Shown: piece after piece, positions 11,850 through 23,459 of the stretch
Layout: the number at the start of each line of letters is the position of its first letter
How positions within the stretch are numbered: position 1 is the first letter of the stretch
NCBI GenBank assembly: GCA_033980235.1
Contig: CM067068.1
Span: 388,001-452,000, forward strand
Length of the DNA stretch: 64,000 bases
Source of the DNA: Diadema setosum
Lineage: Eukaryota > Echinodermata > Echinoidea > Diadematoida > Diadematidae
Direction of reading: 5' to 3'
Made by a program: the position numbers and the translations under genes
The notes under the pieces: generated by a model
The model's database searches: none
What the model was told of the DNA's origin: nothing
The model's input: the letters and a program-made list of their open reading frames with translations, nothing else

Positions 11850-12585
11850 GGAGTTGATGGTCACCACAAGGTCAAAGGTCACAGGCAGGGGTCAATTAAC
11901 TTTTAGGGCCCAATGTACTGTGCATTTAGTTATGACTCCTAACTTTTGATCCATTTGTGAACAAGATTTTAAAAAAAGGTGTTGTATGTTTGTGGCCGAG
12001 ACACATTACGGCACTTGCCTTGTTTTTTTTTTTTATCATAGTGTTACTCTATTTGTGTGTTCAGATATCAGTGGAATTATCTTCCCCGTCAAAATGTGTG
12101 CATACATCACGCAGGGAATGGTGGGGGGAAAAAAAGGGGGAAAAAAAGGACATGCACAATTTTTTTCATTTTAATTTTTACCATTTGAACATGGGGGACT
12201 GTTTAGCACTGAATGCAGACTAAAATTACAGTTCACTTCTCTGGTATGCCACACGTTTATGCTTTGTTGTACAAAACAATGGGTCTGATTGCTTGTGTTC
12301 TGATGAAGCCATGCCTGTACCAACCAGTAAATGTAAATGTCTGAAATTCATCTTACTGGACGAAGTCTTTAAAAATAGTTGCCTCAAAAGTTGCACTTTG
12401 TACTCTAAACAGTAGCTGTCCAATGTGTAGCCACCTACTTTGTGCAAGATCAAATTTAAGAATGCAGTCCCACTGTGTTGTAATTTTACAAGTCGTGTGC
12501 TTTTTGTAGCATGGTACCAGCTAATGACAGCATTATGACATATCTTCAAGTGGAGAATGTAAAGTTATTTGAATTTTCACTCCAG

Positions 12586-12761
12586 ACCACTGTATGGTGA
12601 ACTTTGTGAAACCCAATCTACTTGGTACTATGAGGGAGTTCAAGAATCGTTTTGTGAATCCCATCACAAACGGACAGCACAGTGACTCCACTCTTCGGGA
12701 TGTCAAGATCATGAAAAGGAGAGCTCATGTTCTTCACAACCTTCTCTCTGGATGTGTCCAG
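12586..12761 (+). CDS. ATRX: ATRX exon: end of lobe 1
   Basis: Acceptor TTCACTCCAG|AC and donor GTCCAG|GTTTGC. The first two bases finish the tyrosine codon, giving Y-HCMVNFVKPNLLGTMREFKN; residues 1179-1236. Matches human HCMVNFIKENLLGSIKEFRN and continues into LLSGCVQ. Confidence 0.96.
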
Positions 12762-12802
12762 GTTTGCCACCATTTACTTCTGGTCTTCATTTCTGGCCAA
12801 AA

Positions 12803-12950
12803 TACTGTAAAACTAGAAATATTTGCAGCATGAAATTCTTACAAATTAGAGCTGACAGCCTTTTTTGCAGGTATTTTTGCGGGTATCTTTGTTCCTAACA
12901 GAATTCACAAGAAAAATTTAATGCAAGAGAAAATTGCTGGTTTTATAGTA
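12803..12950. mobile_element. TACTGTA-type MITE
   Basis: Ends TACTGTAAAACTAGAAAT and GCTGGTTTTATAGTA; short inverted-repeat element at TA in ATRX intron 7. Confidence 0.55.
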
Positions 12951-13434
12951 AACTGCATACCAGTTATGTGTAGTCCCACACATCTATTTTTCGTACACGG
13001 GGGATGGAGTAAGTAAGTTCAACTAAAAAAAGTGTGGGTCATGTACCTTTTTACATGCACAAATTGCTTTGATATTAAAGACTAGTTAAGACAGTTTGGT
13101 TTATTAGTGCAAAGACATACCAGGGGTGAGACTAAATGTTACATCAAGATTTATTTCACATGTACACTTCTCTGATTATGGATTTTTTTTTTATTAAAGT
13201 GTAATCAACATCCATAAGGCTTAAAAATCCATAATCCATGAGTATTGATAATGATAATTGTTAGAGAGATTAAGGGGTACATTGCCTCTGCATGCCTTCA
13301 GGGTTTGCTTTAAGATTTCACAATGGATGCCCAGGCCTCTGAACCACACAGTCAATTTTCCACATTGCCTGGTGTAAATGTTTGCTGTTGACCACTCTTC
13401 TCATCTTTGGCTGTTGAACATTGTACTCACACAG

Positions 13435-13674
13435 AGAAAGGACTACTCAGCGCTTACCAAGTTCCTGCCGCCTAAACACGAGTTCGTCGTCAGCATCAGA
13501 CTGACACCCGTCCAGATCAAACTGTATGAACATTACCTGAACAATTTGTCAGGACGCAAAGAGGATGGCTCCAAGACACAGACCACCAGTCTCTTTGCTG
13601 ACTACCAGGTCCTGATGAATGTCTGGACACATCCTAGACTCCTACAGCTAGCCACCGCTAGGGAGGACAGAGCA
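13435..13674 (+). CDS. ATRX: ATRX exon: inter-lobe region
   Basis: Acceptor CTCACACAG|AGA and donor AGAGCA|GTGAGT, phase 0, 80 codons (residues 1237-1316). Encodes RKDYSALTKFLPPKHEF and a VLMNVWTHPRLLQLA segment; human has RKDYTALTKFLPPKHEY. Confidence 0.96.
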
Positions 13675-14256
13675 GTGAGTGAAATAAGTCCATAATGGGA
13701 CTGATTAAAGCAAAGAGGCATTCATAGTTTCTCTTTTTTTTTAAACTTATGATTGCATAGGTGAATAAAGGGTAGATTAAAGACTGCTAGTAGGGTAGAT
13801 TAAAGACTGCTAGTAATGCAGCCAGTTCACCCTTTCCCCAGGAGAATTTGACTAAACATTTGTATGAAATGACACAATGTGAATCAATGAGAGAATAATC
13901 ATTGCACATACCCTTGTAATTGATTTTGGGTTTCTTGTTTTTGTTTTTTGTTTTGTTTTTTTCTTGGTTTGTTTGTTTGTTTGTTTGTTTGTTTTTTTGG
14001 TTGTTGTTGTTGTGTTTTTTTTTTTTTTTTTTTTTTTTTTTTGGGGGGGGGTTAACAGCTCTTTGCCTTATGGATCTGAAGATGCTTTCCATATTGTATG
14101 TGTTCAGCAGTTACTTGGTCTGACAGAAGTTCATTTGATATCTGTGAGAGACTGCCTGTTTCATGTTTCCTCAGATAACAGGTGTATGACTTCTTGTAAT
14201 ATGATTGCTGTTTATCTCGTCTATCATTGCACATGTTTGTTTTCACTCACTAAAAG

Positions 14257-14414
14257 GCTGCTAAGCGTGAGATGGATAACTTTGTCACATCAGATGAATA
14301 TGATGAGGAGGAGGACAGTGTGAAAGAATTTGTGATATCATCAGACAGTGATCTGGAAGATCCCTGGAAGTCATCTAGGAAGAAGAGGGGAAAGGATTCT
14401 ATCAAGTCAGAGAG
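14257..14414 (+). CDS. ATRX: ATRX exon: acidic insert between lobes
   Basis: Acceptor TCACTAAAAG|GCT and donor AGAG|GTAAAA. Starts in phase 0 and ends after two bases of a codon; 52 codons (1317-1368). Rich in D/E/S with SDEYDEEEDSV and KKRGK. Vertebrate ATRX has an equivalent acidic/serine-lysine insert here (FDEDSMDEF...SSD). Too short and split to show as a separate open frame. Confidence 0.9.
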
Positions 14415-14525
14415 GTAAAACTTTTTTAGTTCCTGAAAGTTTGCAGGACTGACATGCCTTTATCAAACAAAGAGGTACTGCCTGCAGTGTGCATGCTGAG
14501 ATCATGCAGTTTTGTGAGCTCCTGC

Positions 14526-14556
<31 letters not shown>

Positions 14557-14643
14557 CACTTTCTGTCCTTTGGTCTTGAATTCACTGTAAAGTCATGTTT
14601 CATGTAGCTTTGATCATGTTAGCTGGTACCTGAAAGACCTGTT

Positions 14644-15137
14644 TACTGTAAATGTGGAAATTTTCGCGGTACATTAATTTTCGCGGATTTCGCGCTACGT
14701 TCGGCTAGCGCGAATTAAAAAACGCGCGAATATATCTTCACAATTTTCTATGCACATTTTGAACGGCCTGAATTGCGTGCGCTTCGTCGATGATACTGCT
14801 ACGTAGTACAAACATGTTTACCCATATAGCAGTATCATCGCACGCACCGCACGCACCGAGCCCATGGTCGATTGGTGTGCTACATCTCCGCGACTACAGT
14901 ACTAGTACTACAGTACATAATATCGAGTAAAATACGACACAGTGTACTACTTAGTTGAGCGCTTGTACTCAGACTCGCGCCGCTCGCTACGTCGCTTTTC
15001 ATACGCTGGCATCGCTGGATGAAAACAGTGACTGTGTATTAACCTGCTGCGGAGCAGGAATTTAAGAACCCGCGAATATGTTTTCGAGCCGCTCAGCGCG
15101 AAAAATTAATCGCGCGAAAATATTGACGTTTACAGTA
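14644..15137. mobile_element. TACTGTA-type MITE with GCGAAAAT arms
   Basis: Left TACTGTAAATGTGGAAATTT TCGCGG, right CGCGCGAAAATATTGACGTT TACAGTA. CpG-rich interior inside otherwise AT-rich intron 9. Confidence 0.85.
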
Positions 15138-15743
15138 TATGGTATTTTCAATATCAGCAAAGATGATGCTGTGGTCTAGGGTTAGGATTAGGGGTTTTGC
15201 TCTGCTACTCATTTTTGTGTTGTGGGTAAAGTTCCAAGCTTTTCGTAGACTTCTGGAATTAATTACACACATGTTTTTCAAAACATTCTTCCTTGGCAGA
15301 CCAAACCTGGCTTAGAGTGTAAATTGAACTCATGATTGCCACTGTATTGCACCCATGTCCATTATGTTTGCTGGTTTGTGTTTGTTCCTATGTGAGTATG
15401 CTGAAGCTTTGTCAGTGTTCTATGCTTTACCTATTTTGCATTAGTGTTTATCGTGTGTGTCAGATTGGCAAATATGCTTCCTGCAGATTGGTACCAAACT
15501 GATACTGAAAACAATTCTTCAAGCTGTGATTCTGGTTTATGTTAGTGTAAGACTTGATAAAACAACTACCTGTGCAAAAGCAGTGTACGAAGCTTTATCA
15601 TCTATAGATATTGCCTTCTGTGCTCCAACATGAGAGAGAGAGAAAGAAGAAGAAGAAGTCTAATTCGTGAGACAGCTACCCTAAGGAAAGAAACCACTTT
15701 CTTGGAGCACTTTCCTTGTGAAGTATAATGTAAAGTCTTGTAA

Positions 15744-16388
15744 TACTGTATACGCTATAATTTTCGCATACATAAATTTTCACGAATTGCCGCTGTCACA
15801 CATTTTCGCAAGTGGTCAAATTCGCGATTGGGGGACCAGAGAAAAGATTGTGTGAATTTTCAACTTACTAGCAAATAAGAATGATACTAGTTATACACTG
15901 CATGAAAAAAAAACTTACCAAACTCTGCGAACTAGTAAGTTAGAATTCAACATTTTTGAAGTCTATCGCGCTAGATTCTGACGAGTGGTATGAGGGGTAC
16001 GAGTAAATTCAGCGGCAACCAGCTGGAGCGTAAGAAGCCCCGGCCCCGAAAGTTGACAGGAAGCGGCATGCAAACGCAAGAGCTAGTACTAGTAACGTTA
16101 CATGTAATAAACGGTGACACACCGCGCGTTTGTAACGTTGTGGCGTAATGGATTGGCTCTCTACAGTATTCGTAAGTAGACGTGGACGTGCTATATGTAC
16201 ATAAACAAGCTTAGCCAGTATGGTCTGTTCGGTAAGCCGTGACATGGTACTGAAATGTTTGTATCATCAAGGCAAGGGATTCATTTTGGAAGGTAATATT
16301 TTCGCGTGTTGTTAATTCCGCGAAGCTCCCGACTCGCGAAATTTGCGAAAATAAAACCCCCGCAAAATATATACCCGTATATACAGTA
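15744..16388. mobile_element. TACTGTA-type MITE (TATACGC subfamily)
   Basis: Left TACTGTATACGCTATAATTT TCGC, right GCAAAATATATACCCGTATA TACAGTA. Inner GCGAAATTTGCGAAAAT pairs with the left arm. Confidence 0.8.
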
Positions 16389-16600
16389 TGTATGACTCTT
16401 TGGGTACTGTGAAATAGCAAATTAAGTGTTTCTTATGACTTCTACTGTGATGTCTGGGGAAAAGGGGGGAATGTGGCATGTAGTGGTAGATGCTTCACCT
16501 GAAATCTTAAGAACATCTAGTAACATTGATACTGCAGAGAATATAAAAGTATGGTGTAGTAAAGGATGATCATAGTTCTTTCTTAATTCATGATTCACAG

Positions 16601-16767
16601 CAGTTCTCCGAGGTCGAGTAGGTCAAGGTCAAGAGGAGCCAATGATGATGGTAGCCAAAGTTCCGATGAGAATGAAGACGATCAGGATAATCACAACTCT
16701 GACAGCAGTGTGGAGGTAGTCAAGACATGGAATACAAGGAGTAGGGCCAAGGAATCTGGTCTCTCAG
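16601..16767 (+). CDS. ATRX: ATRX exon: serine-rich insert with VEVVKTWNTRSR
   Basis: Acceptor ATTCACAG|CAG and donor CTCTCAG|GTAAAG. Completes a serine codon and ends after one base; 55 codons (1370-1424). The SSVEVVKTWNTRSR block matches human NDVEVIKVWNSRSR, which fixes the exon identity despite the surrounding low-complexity serine/arginine run. Confidence 0.93.
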
Positions 16768-16789
16768 GTAAAGGTGTCTCACTGGGTCT

Positions 16790-17003
16790 AGGGCAATCAC
16801 CCCCTGGGCAATTACCCGGACCCTTCCCCTGACCCTAATCCTAATCCTAATCCTAATCCTGATCCTAACCCTAACCCAAACTCTATACCCTCAACCTAAA
16901 CCAACCCTTACCCTAACCCTAATCTTTACTCTAACCTTATCACTCGCCAGAGTTTAGCCAGGGGGTAATTGCCCTGGGGGGGGGGGGGGGGGGGAATTGC
17001 CCT
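16790..17003. mobile_element. Small foldback with telomere-like CCCTAA interior
   Basis: Ends GGGCAATTACCCGGAC and GGGGGTAATTGCCCTGG are inverted copies. The interior 16831-16925 is a degenerate (CCTAAT)n/(CCCTAA)n array, the complement of TTAGGG. A 19-G run sits at 16976-16994. Confidence 0.7.
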
Positions 17004-17075
17004 GATACAATCTCACCAATCTCCCTATCTCTCTCTTTCTAAAATGTTTGTAGCTGGGAAGGAAAATAATTTTTT

Positions 17076-18336
17076 TATGCCTCCGCCACGAAGTGGTGCC
17101 GGAGGCATTATGTTTTCGGGTTGTCGTCCGTCCGCTTTCGTTTACGCGATAACTTGCGTAATATTTACTGGAATTTTACCAAACTTGGTCCAAGTATGAA
17201 GTATGATGGGGCAATTATGTGATTAGATTTTGGGTGAAATCGGCTAAAGGTCAAAGGTCAAGGTCAAATCATGAAATTGTATCCGTTTACGCGATAACTC
17301 AAGACTGGATCGAGCAAATTTCACCAAACTTTGTTGGAGGATGATGTATAATGGGACAATTACTTGATTAGTTTTTCAGTGAAATCGGACAAAGGTCAAA
17401 GGTCAAAGATCAAGGTCAAATCCTAAAATTTATCTTTTTACGTGATAACTCAAAACTGGATGAAGCAGCTTTCACCAAACTTGGTCCAAGGATGATGTAT
17501 GATAGGACAATTAGTTGTGTAGATTTTAGTGACATTGGCAAGAGGTCAAAGGTCAAACAGTCAAGGTCAAATGCTGCAAATGTTGCAATTTCCCCCATAT
17601 CTATGCAATGCCCAAAGGTATTTTCTTGAAACTTGGTGTGGACATGTACTACTGCGTAGAGATTCTCCAGAGAGAGTTTCATGTCATAAGGTCAAAGGTC
17701 AAAGGTTAGTTGAAAATGTTGCAATATCACTTTTCTTGCAAATCGTTCAATGTATCTTCATGGAACTTGGTACATATGCATGTACTGACTGGCAGGGATT
17801 ACCTATGGGATTTAGGGGTCATGGGTCAATAATCAGGGGGTCAAAGGTCAAGGTCATCTCAAAATGTTACTATTTCCCTCATATACTAGTATATGCAATG
17901 CTTGCATTATTAGTTTCAAAACTTAATACATGCATTACCTAATGGAGATTCTCTGGGAAATTTCCAGCCAGAAGGTCAAAGGTTAAGGATCAAAGGCCAG
18001 GTTTCAATGCCCCCCCCCCCCAAAAAAAAAAAAAAAAAAAATCCATTTTGTACCGTCATTACACTTTTTCTTCATACCTTGGAAATTACTCAATGCATAA
18101 AAAAGGTCTGTCAGAATTCAAGTTAAAATTCTCAATCCCCCATATATGTGTACTTGCACTCAAAAAATTAAAGGAAACCCAGTTCAAGACATTTCTGAAA
18201 AACCTGTCATTTCTATATTTTGCCAGTTATGTGAAACTGTCATGGATCACACATTGTGAAGACATTGTACTATACGCCTATTGGGAGAATCATGCATTAT
18301 GGCGGAGGCATCAGTCGCCATAGCGACATTTCTAGT
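17076..18336. mobile_element. Inverted-end element with AAGGTCAAAGGTCA units
   Basis: Starts TATGCCTCCGCCACGAAGTG and ends ATGGCGGAGGCATCAGTCGC, inverted GCCTCCGCCA tips. Interior has several units of about 150 bp, each with AACTTGGTCCAA-like and GGTCAAAGGTCAAGGTCAAA sequence. Related to the repeat at 10394-11985. Confidence 0.75.
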
Positions 18337-18589
18337 TGAAATTTGTCAATGTTCTTTCATATTATTACACACTGCTATGATAAATCAATTTGTCACATTT
18401 GTCATAGTCTTCTAAATGAGAAAGACAGTGAAAACTCTTTATTTTCATTATTGTATTCTTTCTTTTTATTTCTTGTGAGCAGATACAGCAAATATTAATA
18501 TCTCACCCAATTTAGCTTCCTGTGTATCAAAACTTGTACAGTTTCCAACTAATACCATGATTAAAGCCAACTTCTGTTCACTGTAACAG

Positions 18590-18758
18590 AGGGAGCATCA
18601 ACTTCTGCAGAAGTGTACATTCCTCCGGAGCCAGTCAAGTCTCATGAGTGGTATTCAGACTTCATCAAGGAGGACGATGAACACAATATAGAGCTGAGTG
18701 GAAAGCTGATCCTTCTCTTTGAAATCCTTCGTATGGCTGAGAGTATGGGAGAGAAAGT
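18590..18758 (+). CDS. ATRX: ATRX exon: start of lobe 2
   Basis: Acceptor CTGTAACAG|AG and donor GAAAGT|GTAAGT. Ends after two bases of a valine codon. Encodes HEWYSDFIKEDDEHNIELSG followed by KLILLFEILRMAESMGEK, matching human WYKDFV...GKMVLLFEILRMAEEIGDK; residues 1426-1480. Confidence 0.96.
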
Positions 18759-19352
18759 GTAAGTACCTTCTGAAATATTCTTTCTCTTGTGAAAGTAAAT
18801 TTGCTGTGCATAAAAGACTTGTGACTATTGGCAGTGAACTTCTGTCTACTAAAACAAAGAGAGGCTATGACAGTATTATGATAAAATACAGCAAATATTG
18901 ATCAAGTTTTGACCATCATCTGGGTACCACAGACTGACTAACATGGTCGAATGTCTACATCTCTGGTATAATCCACCTTGGTTCACCTCTGGACAGAAAT
19001 TACCTTATTATTTTTTTTTTTATAAAAAAAAAAAAACCTCTGTCAAATGCTATTTCTCTCTCAAAGTCAGTTCCAGACTATTTGTAATTCAGAAAATGAT
19101 GCACTCAGAAACAACAGTATAAAGCACCTTTTAAGTGTTACATATTGTTGTTATTATTGTTATTGTTAGAATATATGAGAAAATGTGGTTATTGACTTTT
19201 GATTGAAATCAAAGAGATTTTTTTTTTTTTTTTTTTTTTACATTTTGGCTCCAAAGAGTAGTACTGGTAATTAGTAATATTTGACAAACTAAACAAGAGC
19301 ATTAAAGGGGAATGAAACCTAACTGTATATGTGAATAGAGGGAATTCAGCAT

Positions 19353-19566
19353 TACTGTACAGCTGTTATTTTCGCGTACAGATATTTTCGCGAATGAGGA
19401 GGTCACAGACATTTTCAGAAGATGTTGTTTTCTTGATTTGACAGTGAGGCTATTGTAAGTGCACTAATGCCTGTCTGTTCATGATATTTTCATGCATTGG
19501 TAAATTTGCAGCCCAACAGTGATTCACAAAAATTAAACCCTGGCGAAAATGACAGCTTTAACAGTA
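19353..19566. mobile_element. TACTGTA-type MITE
   Basis: Left TACTGTACAGCTGTTATTTT CGCG, right GGCGAAAATGACAGCTTTAA CAGTA, in ATRX intron 11. Confidence 0.75.
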
Positions 19567-19885
19567 TCATTAGAACTCATCAGTGAAAGTTTTAGGAAAA
19601 TAGGGCAATCCATTGAAGTGTTAGGTTTTTTTTTTTTTTTTTTGGGGGGGGGGGGGGTGCTCCCATCGCAGGATAAGAAGACTACAACACTTTGTGACGT
19701 CACATGTAGAAAATGATATGAAGAAAATTCGACAGATTTTCACTTTTCTAGCATAATGAAAGAGCAGTTGACTCACTTCTCTCAGAAAACAAGGAGAATA
19801 ATATTAGCCTTAAAGTATGTCAGTAACAAGTCAGTAGTAGTAGTTGTATGGGTAGTATTACCATTATTTTCATTGCCCTCACTAG

Positions 19886-20000
19886 CCTTGTCTTCAGCCA
19901 GAGTTTGTTATCACTGGACATGATAGAGGAGATGCTAGCCCACTTGGATGAGAAAGCTGAGGAGGAGAGGGCCAATGGAGAACAGGACCTTGAAAACCAG
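19886..20000 (+). CDS. ATRX: ATRX exon: LVFSQSL motif
   Basis: Acceptor CCTCACTAG|CC and donor AACCAG|GTAGGA. The first base completes valine; 38 codons follow (1482-1519). LVFSQSLLSLDMIEEML matches human LVFSQSLISLDLIEDFL, then a variable charged linker. Confidence 0.95.
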
Positions 20001-20494
20001 GTAGGAATGTAACTCTGATTCTACCATGGTGTCAGTCTACTGCAGGACTGCACAACTAGTCAGCCACTTCCAACCAGTTTAGATGGAGGAGTTATTGGTT
20101 TTTTGATTGATTGCTATTAGTGTATGAAGTATTAATTGGACTATGTGGCAAGTGAAATTGTTTTTCAATAGACCACTCTTGATTCTCACTTAACCTATAT
20201 AGTATTATTGAATGTAATGGCATGTGTGTCTGGCAACCAAGTTTAGATGCTTTTGATTGTAATGGTTTAGATATTGTAGATGTACACATTTGCCCCCCCC
20301 CCCCACAAAAAAAAAAAATAAATCATAATCATAATCATAATAATATAGAGTTCAGAAGGGTTAGATATGACTTTTCTGTTATTATACACTACCTATTTCA
20401 ACCTAATTTTCTGCAGGTCTGTGCTATGAAATAATTTTTCAGTTAAAAAAGAATCCATTCAAGGTATTACCTAGCCATCAGTCACCCACCACCA

Positions 20495-21059
20495 TTAAAG
20501 GGAAGGTAATCCCAAAAAGCAATGTGGATTGAGTGAAAGCAGCAACATTAGTAGAACACTTCAGTGAAAGTTTGAGGAAAATCGGACAATCGATGCAAAA
20601 GTTATGAATTTTTAAAGTTTTGGTGTTGGAACCGCTGGATGAGGAGACTACTAGAGGATATGACGTATGGGTGGACAACAATACAAAGAAAATATAAAGG
20701 AAATTCAACAAAAATTCACTTTTCTAGAATTATGAAAGAGCAATGGACCAACCTCTTTCAGAAAGCAGGGGGAATAATAAAACCCTTAACATATGTCAAT
20801 ATCAGGATGATGGAATTTGTAATTTTCATGAAATATGGATTTTTGTAGAATTTCCTTTATATTTTCTTGGTATTGTTGTCCACTCATACGTCATAACCTC
20901 TACTAGTCTCCTCGTCCAGCGGTTCCAACACCAAAACTTTAAAAATTCATAACTTTTGCATCGATTGTCCGATTTTCTTCAAACTTTCACTGATGTGTTC
21001 TACTAATGTTGCTGCTTTCACTCAATCCACATTGCTCTTGGGGTTTATCTTCCCTTTAA
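20495..21059. mobile_element. TTAA foldback MITE (GTGGATTGAGTGAAAGC family), intact
   Basis: Arms of about 240 bp: left AATGTGGATTGAGTGAAAGC AGCAACATTAG, right CTAATGTTGCTGCTTTCACT CAATCCACATT. TTAAAGGG and CCCTTTAA at the tips. Other copies sit in both arms of the giant foldback (52610-52915 and about 58829-59375). Confidence 0.9.
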
Positions 21060-21234
21060 GTTTCAAATTTACCATTTAGGAAAGTTTATATAAGCCATGT
21101 GGATACTCAATACTCTGAGATAATTGTGCAGTTGTGACAAAACTTCAGTCGTGTTACGTCCTGTTGTCATCCCACTGTTGTCACTCAACACATGATTTTA
21201 CCTTCTGCTTCTTTTCTTTCCATCTGTGACGTAG

Positions 21235-21350
21235 ATTGGTGGCATAGGGTCATGGGTCAAAGGTGAAGATTACTTCAGGATGGATGGCTCCACTCCAGCT
21301 CACCTCAGACAAAGATGGTCTGAAATCTTCAATGATCTCGAGAATATCCG
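21235..21350 (+). CDS. ATRX: ATRX exon: DYFRMDGST motif
   Basis: Acceptor GTGACGTAG|ATT and donor ATATCCG|GTGAGT; starts in phase 0 and ends after two bases of an arginine codon. Encodes EDYFRMDGSTPAHLRQRW, matching human DYYRLDGSTTAQSRKKW; residues 1520-1557. Confidence 0.95.
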
Positions 21351-21894
21351 GTGAGTGCCTAGCTCTGCTGTAGCAGGGTTTTCTGTAACTGCCATTGTAT
21401 GGAAGTACCAATGCAAGAGGCCGAAAATCTGCGTAGACAGGAGCTTGGAGCAAAATAATGATTATAGTAATCTTTATAGATGACAAATATTTAATTGTAT
21501 CAGTTTTAGGTGTGTGACAGATGGCCGTACCACCAATCAAATACGAAATGTCAAAGAATGATACAGTATGTTCTGGGTGACTGGCAGCATTACCTGTAGT
21601 TCCAATTTAGTGCCAAAGTGTAATATCACTGAGGTATTGCTCCCCTATTAAAATACCAAATATTGAACATGTCTAGAACATGTTGTGTTTCGGATCCAAG
21701 GACATTACTAGAGAGTTTCTGGAGAGATAGAGAGAAAAAAAGAGTGATAAATGAGAATGCTTATGCTGTGAGATGAATTCAGTGAAGAAATGAGTTGCAC
21801 CTGATTGGTAGATGTCATACTGCATGTGTGCCATTGTTCATGTGAAATCATTCTGAAAATGAAATATACTTGTGAATACATTTTTGCCCAACAG

Positions 21895-22072
21895 AGCAAG
21901 GCTGTTCTTGATCTCCACCAAGGCTGGCTCCTTGGGTATCAACTTAGTGGCTGCTAATCGTGTCATCATCTTTGATGCCAACTGGAATCCAAGCCATGAT
22001 GTCCAGTCCATCTTCAGAGTCTACCGATTTGGCCAGACGAGGTCCTCCTTCATCTACAGATTTATCGCACAG
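21895..22072 (+). CDS. ATRX: ATRX exon: helicase motifs V and VI
   Basis: Acceptor CCCAACAG|AGC and donor GCACAG|GTTAGG. The first base completes arginine; 59 codons (1559-1617). Carries [17 protein letters not shown] (motif V, from 1565) and [13 protein letters not shown] (motif VI with both arginines, 1595-1607). Almost identical to human across this block. Confidence 0.97.
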
Positions 22073-22323
22073 GTTAGGAAGTCCAGTCCCTGTCACTTTA
22101 TTCAGTTCAAACTTTAACCTCAAATATATCCTTACATTTATGAATTGTGAATGTTTTGCTGAGAGGAATGTTACATTGAAACAAAGCAAAAAATCTGTGC
22201 AAGACATGATTTTGAAGTGCCCGGCAGTAGAACAGCACTTTCTCTTTTTTTTTTTTTTTTTTTACTTCAGCTCAAGGTATTTACTCATGTTCTTTTTATG
22301 TTTTATCTTCCTGTTTTGTACAG

Positions 22324-22356
22324 GGAACCATGGAGGAGAAGATCTATGACCGACAG
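22324..22356 (+). CDS. ATRX: ATRX 33-nt micro-exon
   Basis: Acceptor TTTTGTACAG|GGA and donor CGACAG|GTAACC, phase 0 on both sides. Eleven codons, GTMEEKIYDRQ (1618-1628), matching human GTMEDKIYDRQ exactly apart from one residue. Joins the preceding ...RFIAQ exon and the following V-K-Q exon without a frame change. Its skipping would keep the frame but remove the conserved end of lobe 2. Confidence 0.95.
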
Positions 22357-22838
22357 GTAACCTAACTCATGTCTTTCTTACCAAGCATGCCTTGTGACAC
22401 TTGAATCCCAGTTTGAAAATTATTCTTGCAATCACTCTATCCAAATCCATTGCTATCATTTTTAAACTATTAGAAACAGAGTGATAGACCCACTGCACAT
22501 TCACATTCACAATCTTTATGCATAATGTAGGATACAAATGCCACAGACTATTTAAGTTACATTTGATTAAGCCTTTGACAATGGAGTTCTAGCTCGCAAT
22601 AATGTATTGGTCCTGCATGTCATTATTCCATGCATGTAGATTGACATGCTAATCTCTTACTTATTCTGTGATGATGTTTTTTAATCCCCCCTCCCCCCAG
22701 ATTTGGAAATCTCATGCCTAGGACAAGACCTTAAAATGTCTCTTGTCTAGTGATACACTAGATAACTCCTTGTAAGAGCTTTCCATACAAAAACCAAGAA
22801 TTAGATCCTTTACCAGATCTTCCCGATCTCTCCTGTAG

Positions 22839-22991
22839 GTGATCAAACAAGCATTGGCTCAGAGGGTTGTTGATGAACACCAAATTGAGCGCCACTTCAC
22901 GTCAGCTGATCTCTCAGAACTGTACAACTTCACTCCAGACAGGTTGGATGACCCTAATCGACCGGAGCAACCTACCCCAGTCCTACCCAAG
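22839..22991 (+). CDS. ATRX: ATRX exon: RVVDEHQIERHF region
   Basis: Acceptor CTCCTGTAG|GTG and donor CCCAAG|GTTTAT, phase 0, 51 codons (1629-1679). Encodes QRVVDEHQIERHFTSADLSE and ends TPVLPK, matching human FRVVDQQQVERHF... and TPMLPK. Confidence 0.95.
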
Positions 22992-23297
22992 GTTTATATC
23001 AAGCTTCTTTGTCCTTCCTGAAATATACAATGAGTGCTGTTCATGTAGTGGCTTTGACTTGCATTTTCAAACTTGAAGTTATCTGGATCCCCAATGTCAT
23101 GTGGATGAGTGTGCAGAGATTGCTTTGTTGCAGCAATACACAAAACATCTTGACAAGTAGAGTTTGTCCCATTTATGTGTACATTGACAGGAGTTTAACT
23201 GTTGATAAGTGGAAAGCTGACAAGAGCCCAATGTTGAGTAGAAGGAAAGGTGGTGAAAGACATGTAAGATTTGGAACAATGCAGCATTATACAAATG

Positions 23298-23440
23298 ACG
23301 CACAGGTCTGAGTGCGTCAGTCGGAATTGTGTGCATAAGGTAACTATGGAATGCTTAACCCACGAGGCGAAGCCGAGTGGGTTTAGGCTAAATTCCATAG
23401 TTACCGCATGCACACTATATTCCGACTGACGCACGAAAAG
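23298..23440. repeat. Perfect-looking small palindrome
   Basis: AGTGCGTCAGTCGGAATTGT GTGCATAAGGTAACTATGGA pairs with TCCATAGTTACCGCATGCAC ... ATTCCGACTGACGCAC. Probably part of a foldback element. Confidence 0.7.
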
Positions 23441-23459
23441 ACATGTGCGTCATTTGATT

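Larger units (their letters stand above)
10394..11985. repeat. GTCCGTCC / AAGGTCAAAGGTCA repeat element, split by a MITE
   Basis: Begins near GAGCCCACCGGAGGTGAGGG and a GTCCGTCCGTCGTCCGTCCG stretch, then four roughly 155-bp degenerate units, each with TTTTGATCCATAAGT, TGGATGGTAGATGTCC and CACAAGGTCAAAGGTCACAG. The third copy family unit is broken by the MITE at 11107-11849. Confidence 0.7.

Noticed and set aside
16831..16925. True interstitial telomere
   Set aside because: Units are degenerate and enclosed by inverted ends, so a foldback element is a better account than a chromosome-fusion relic.
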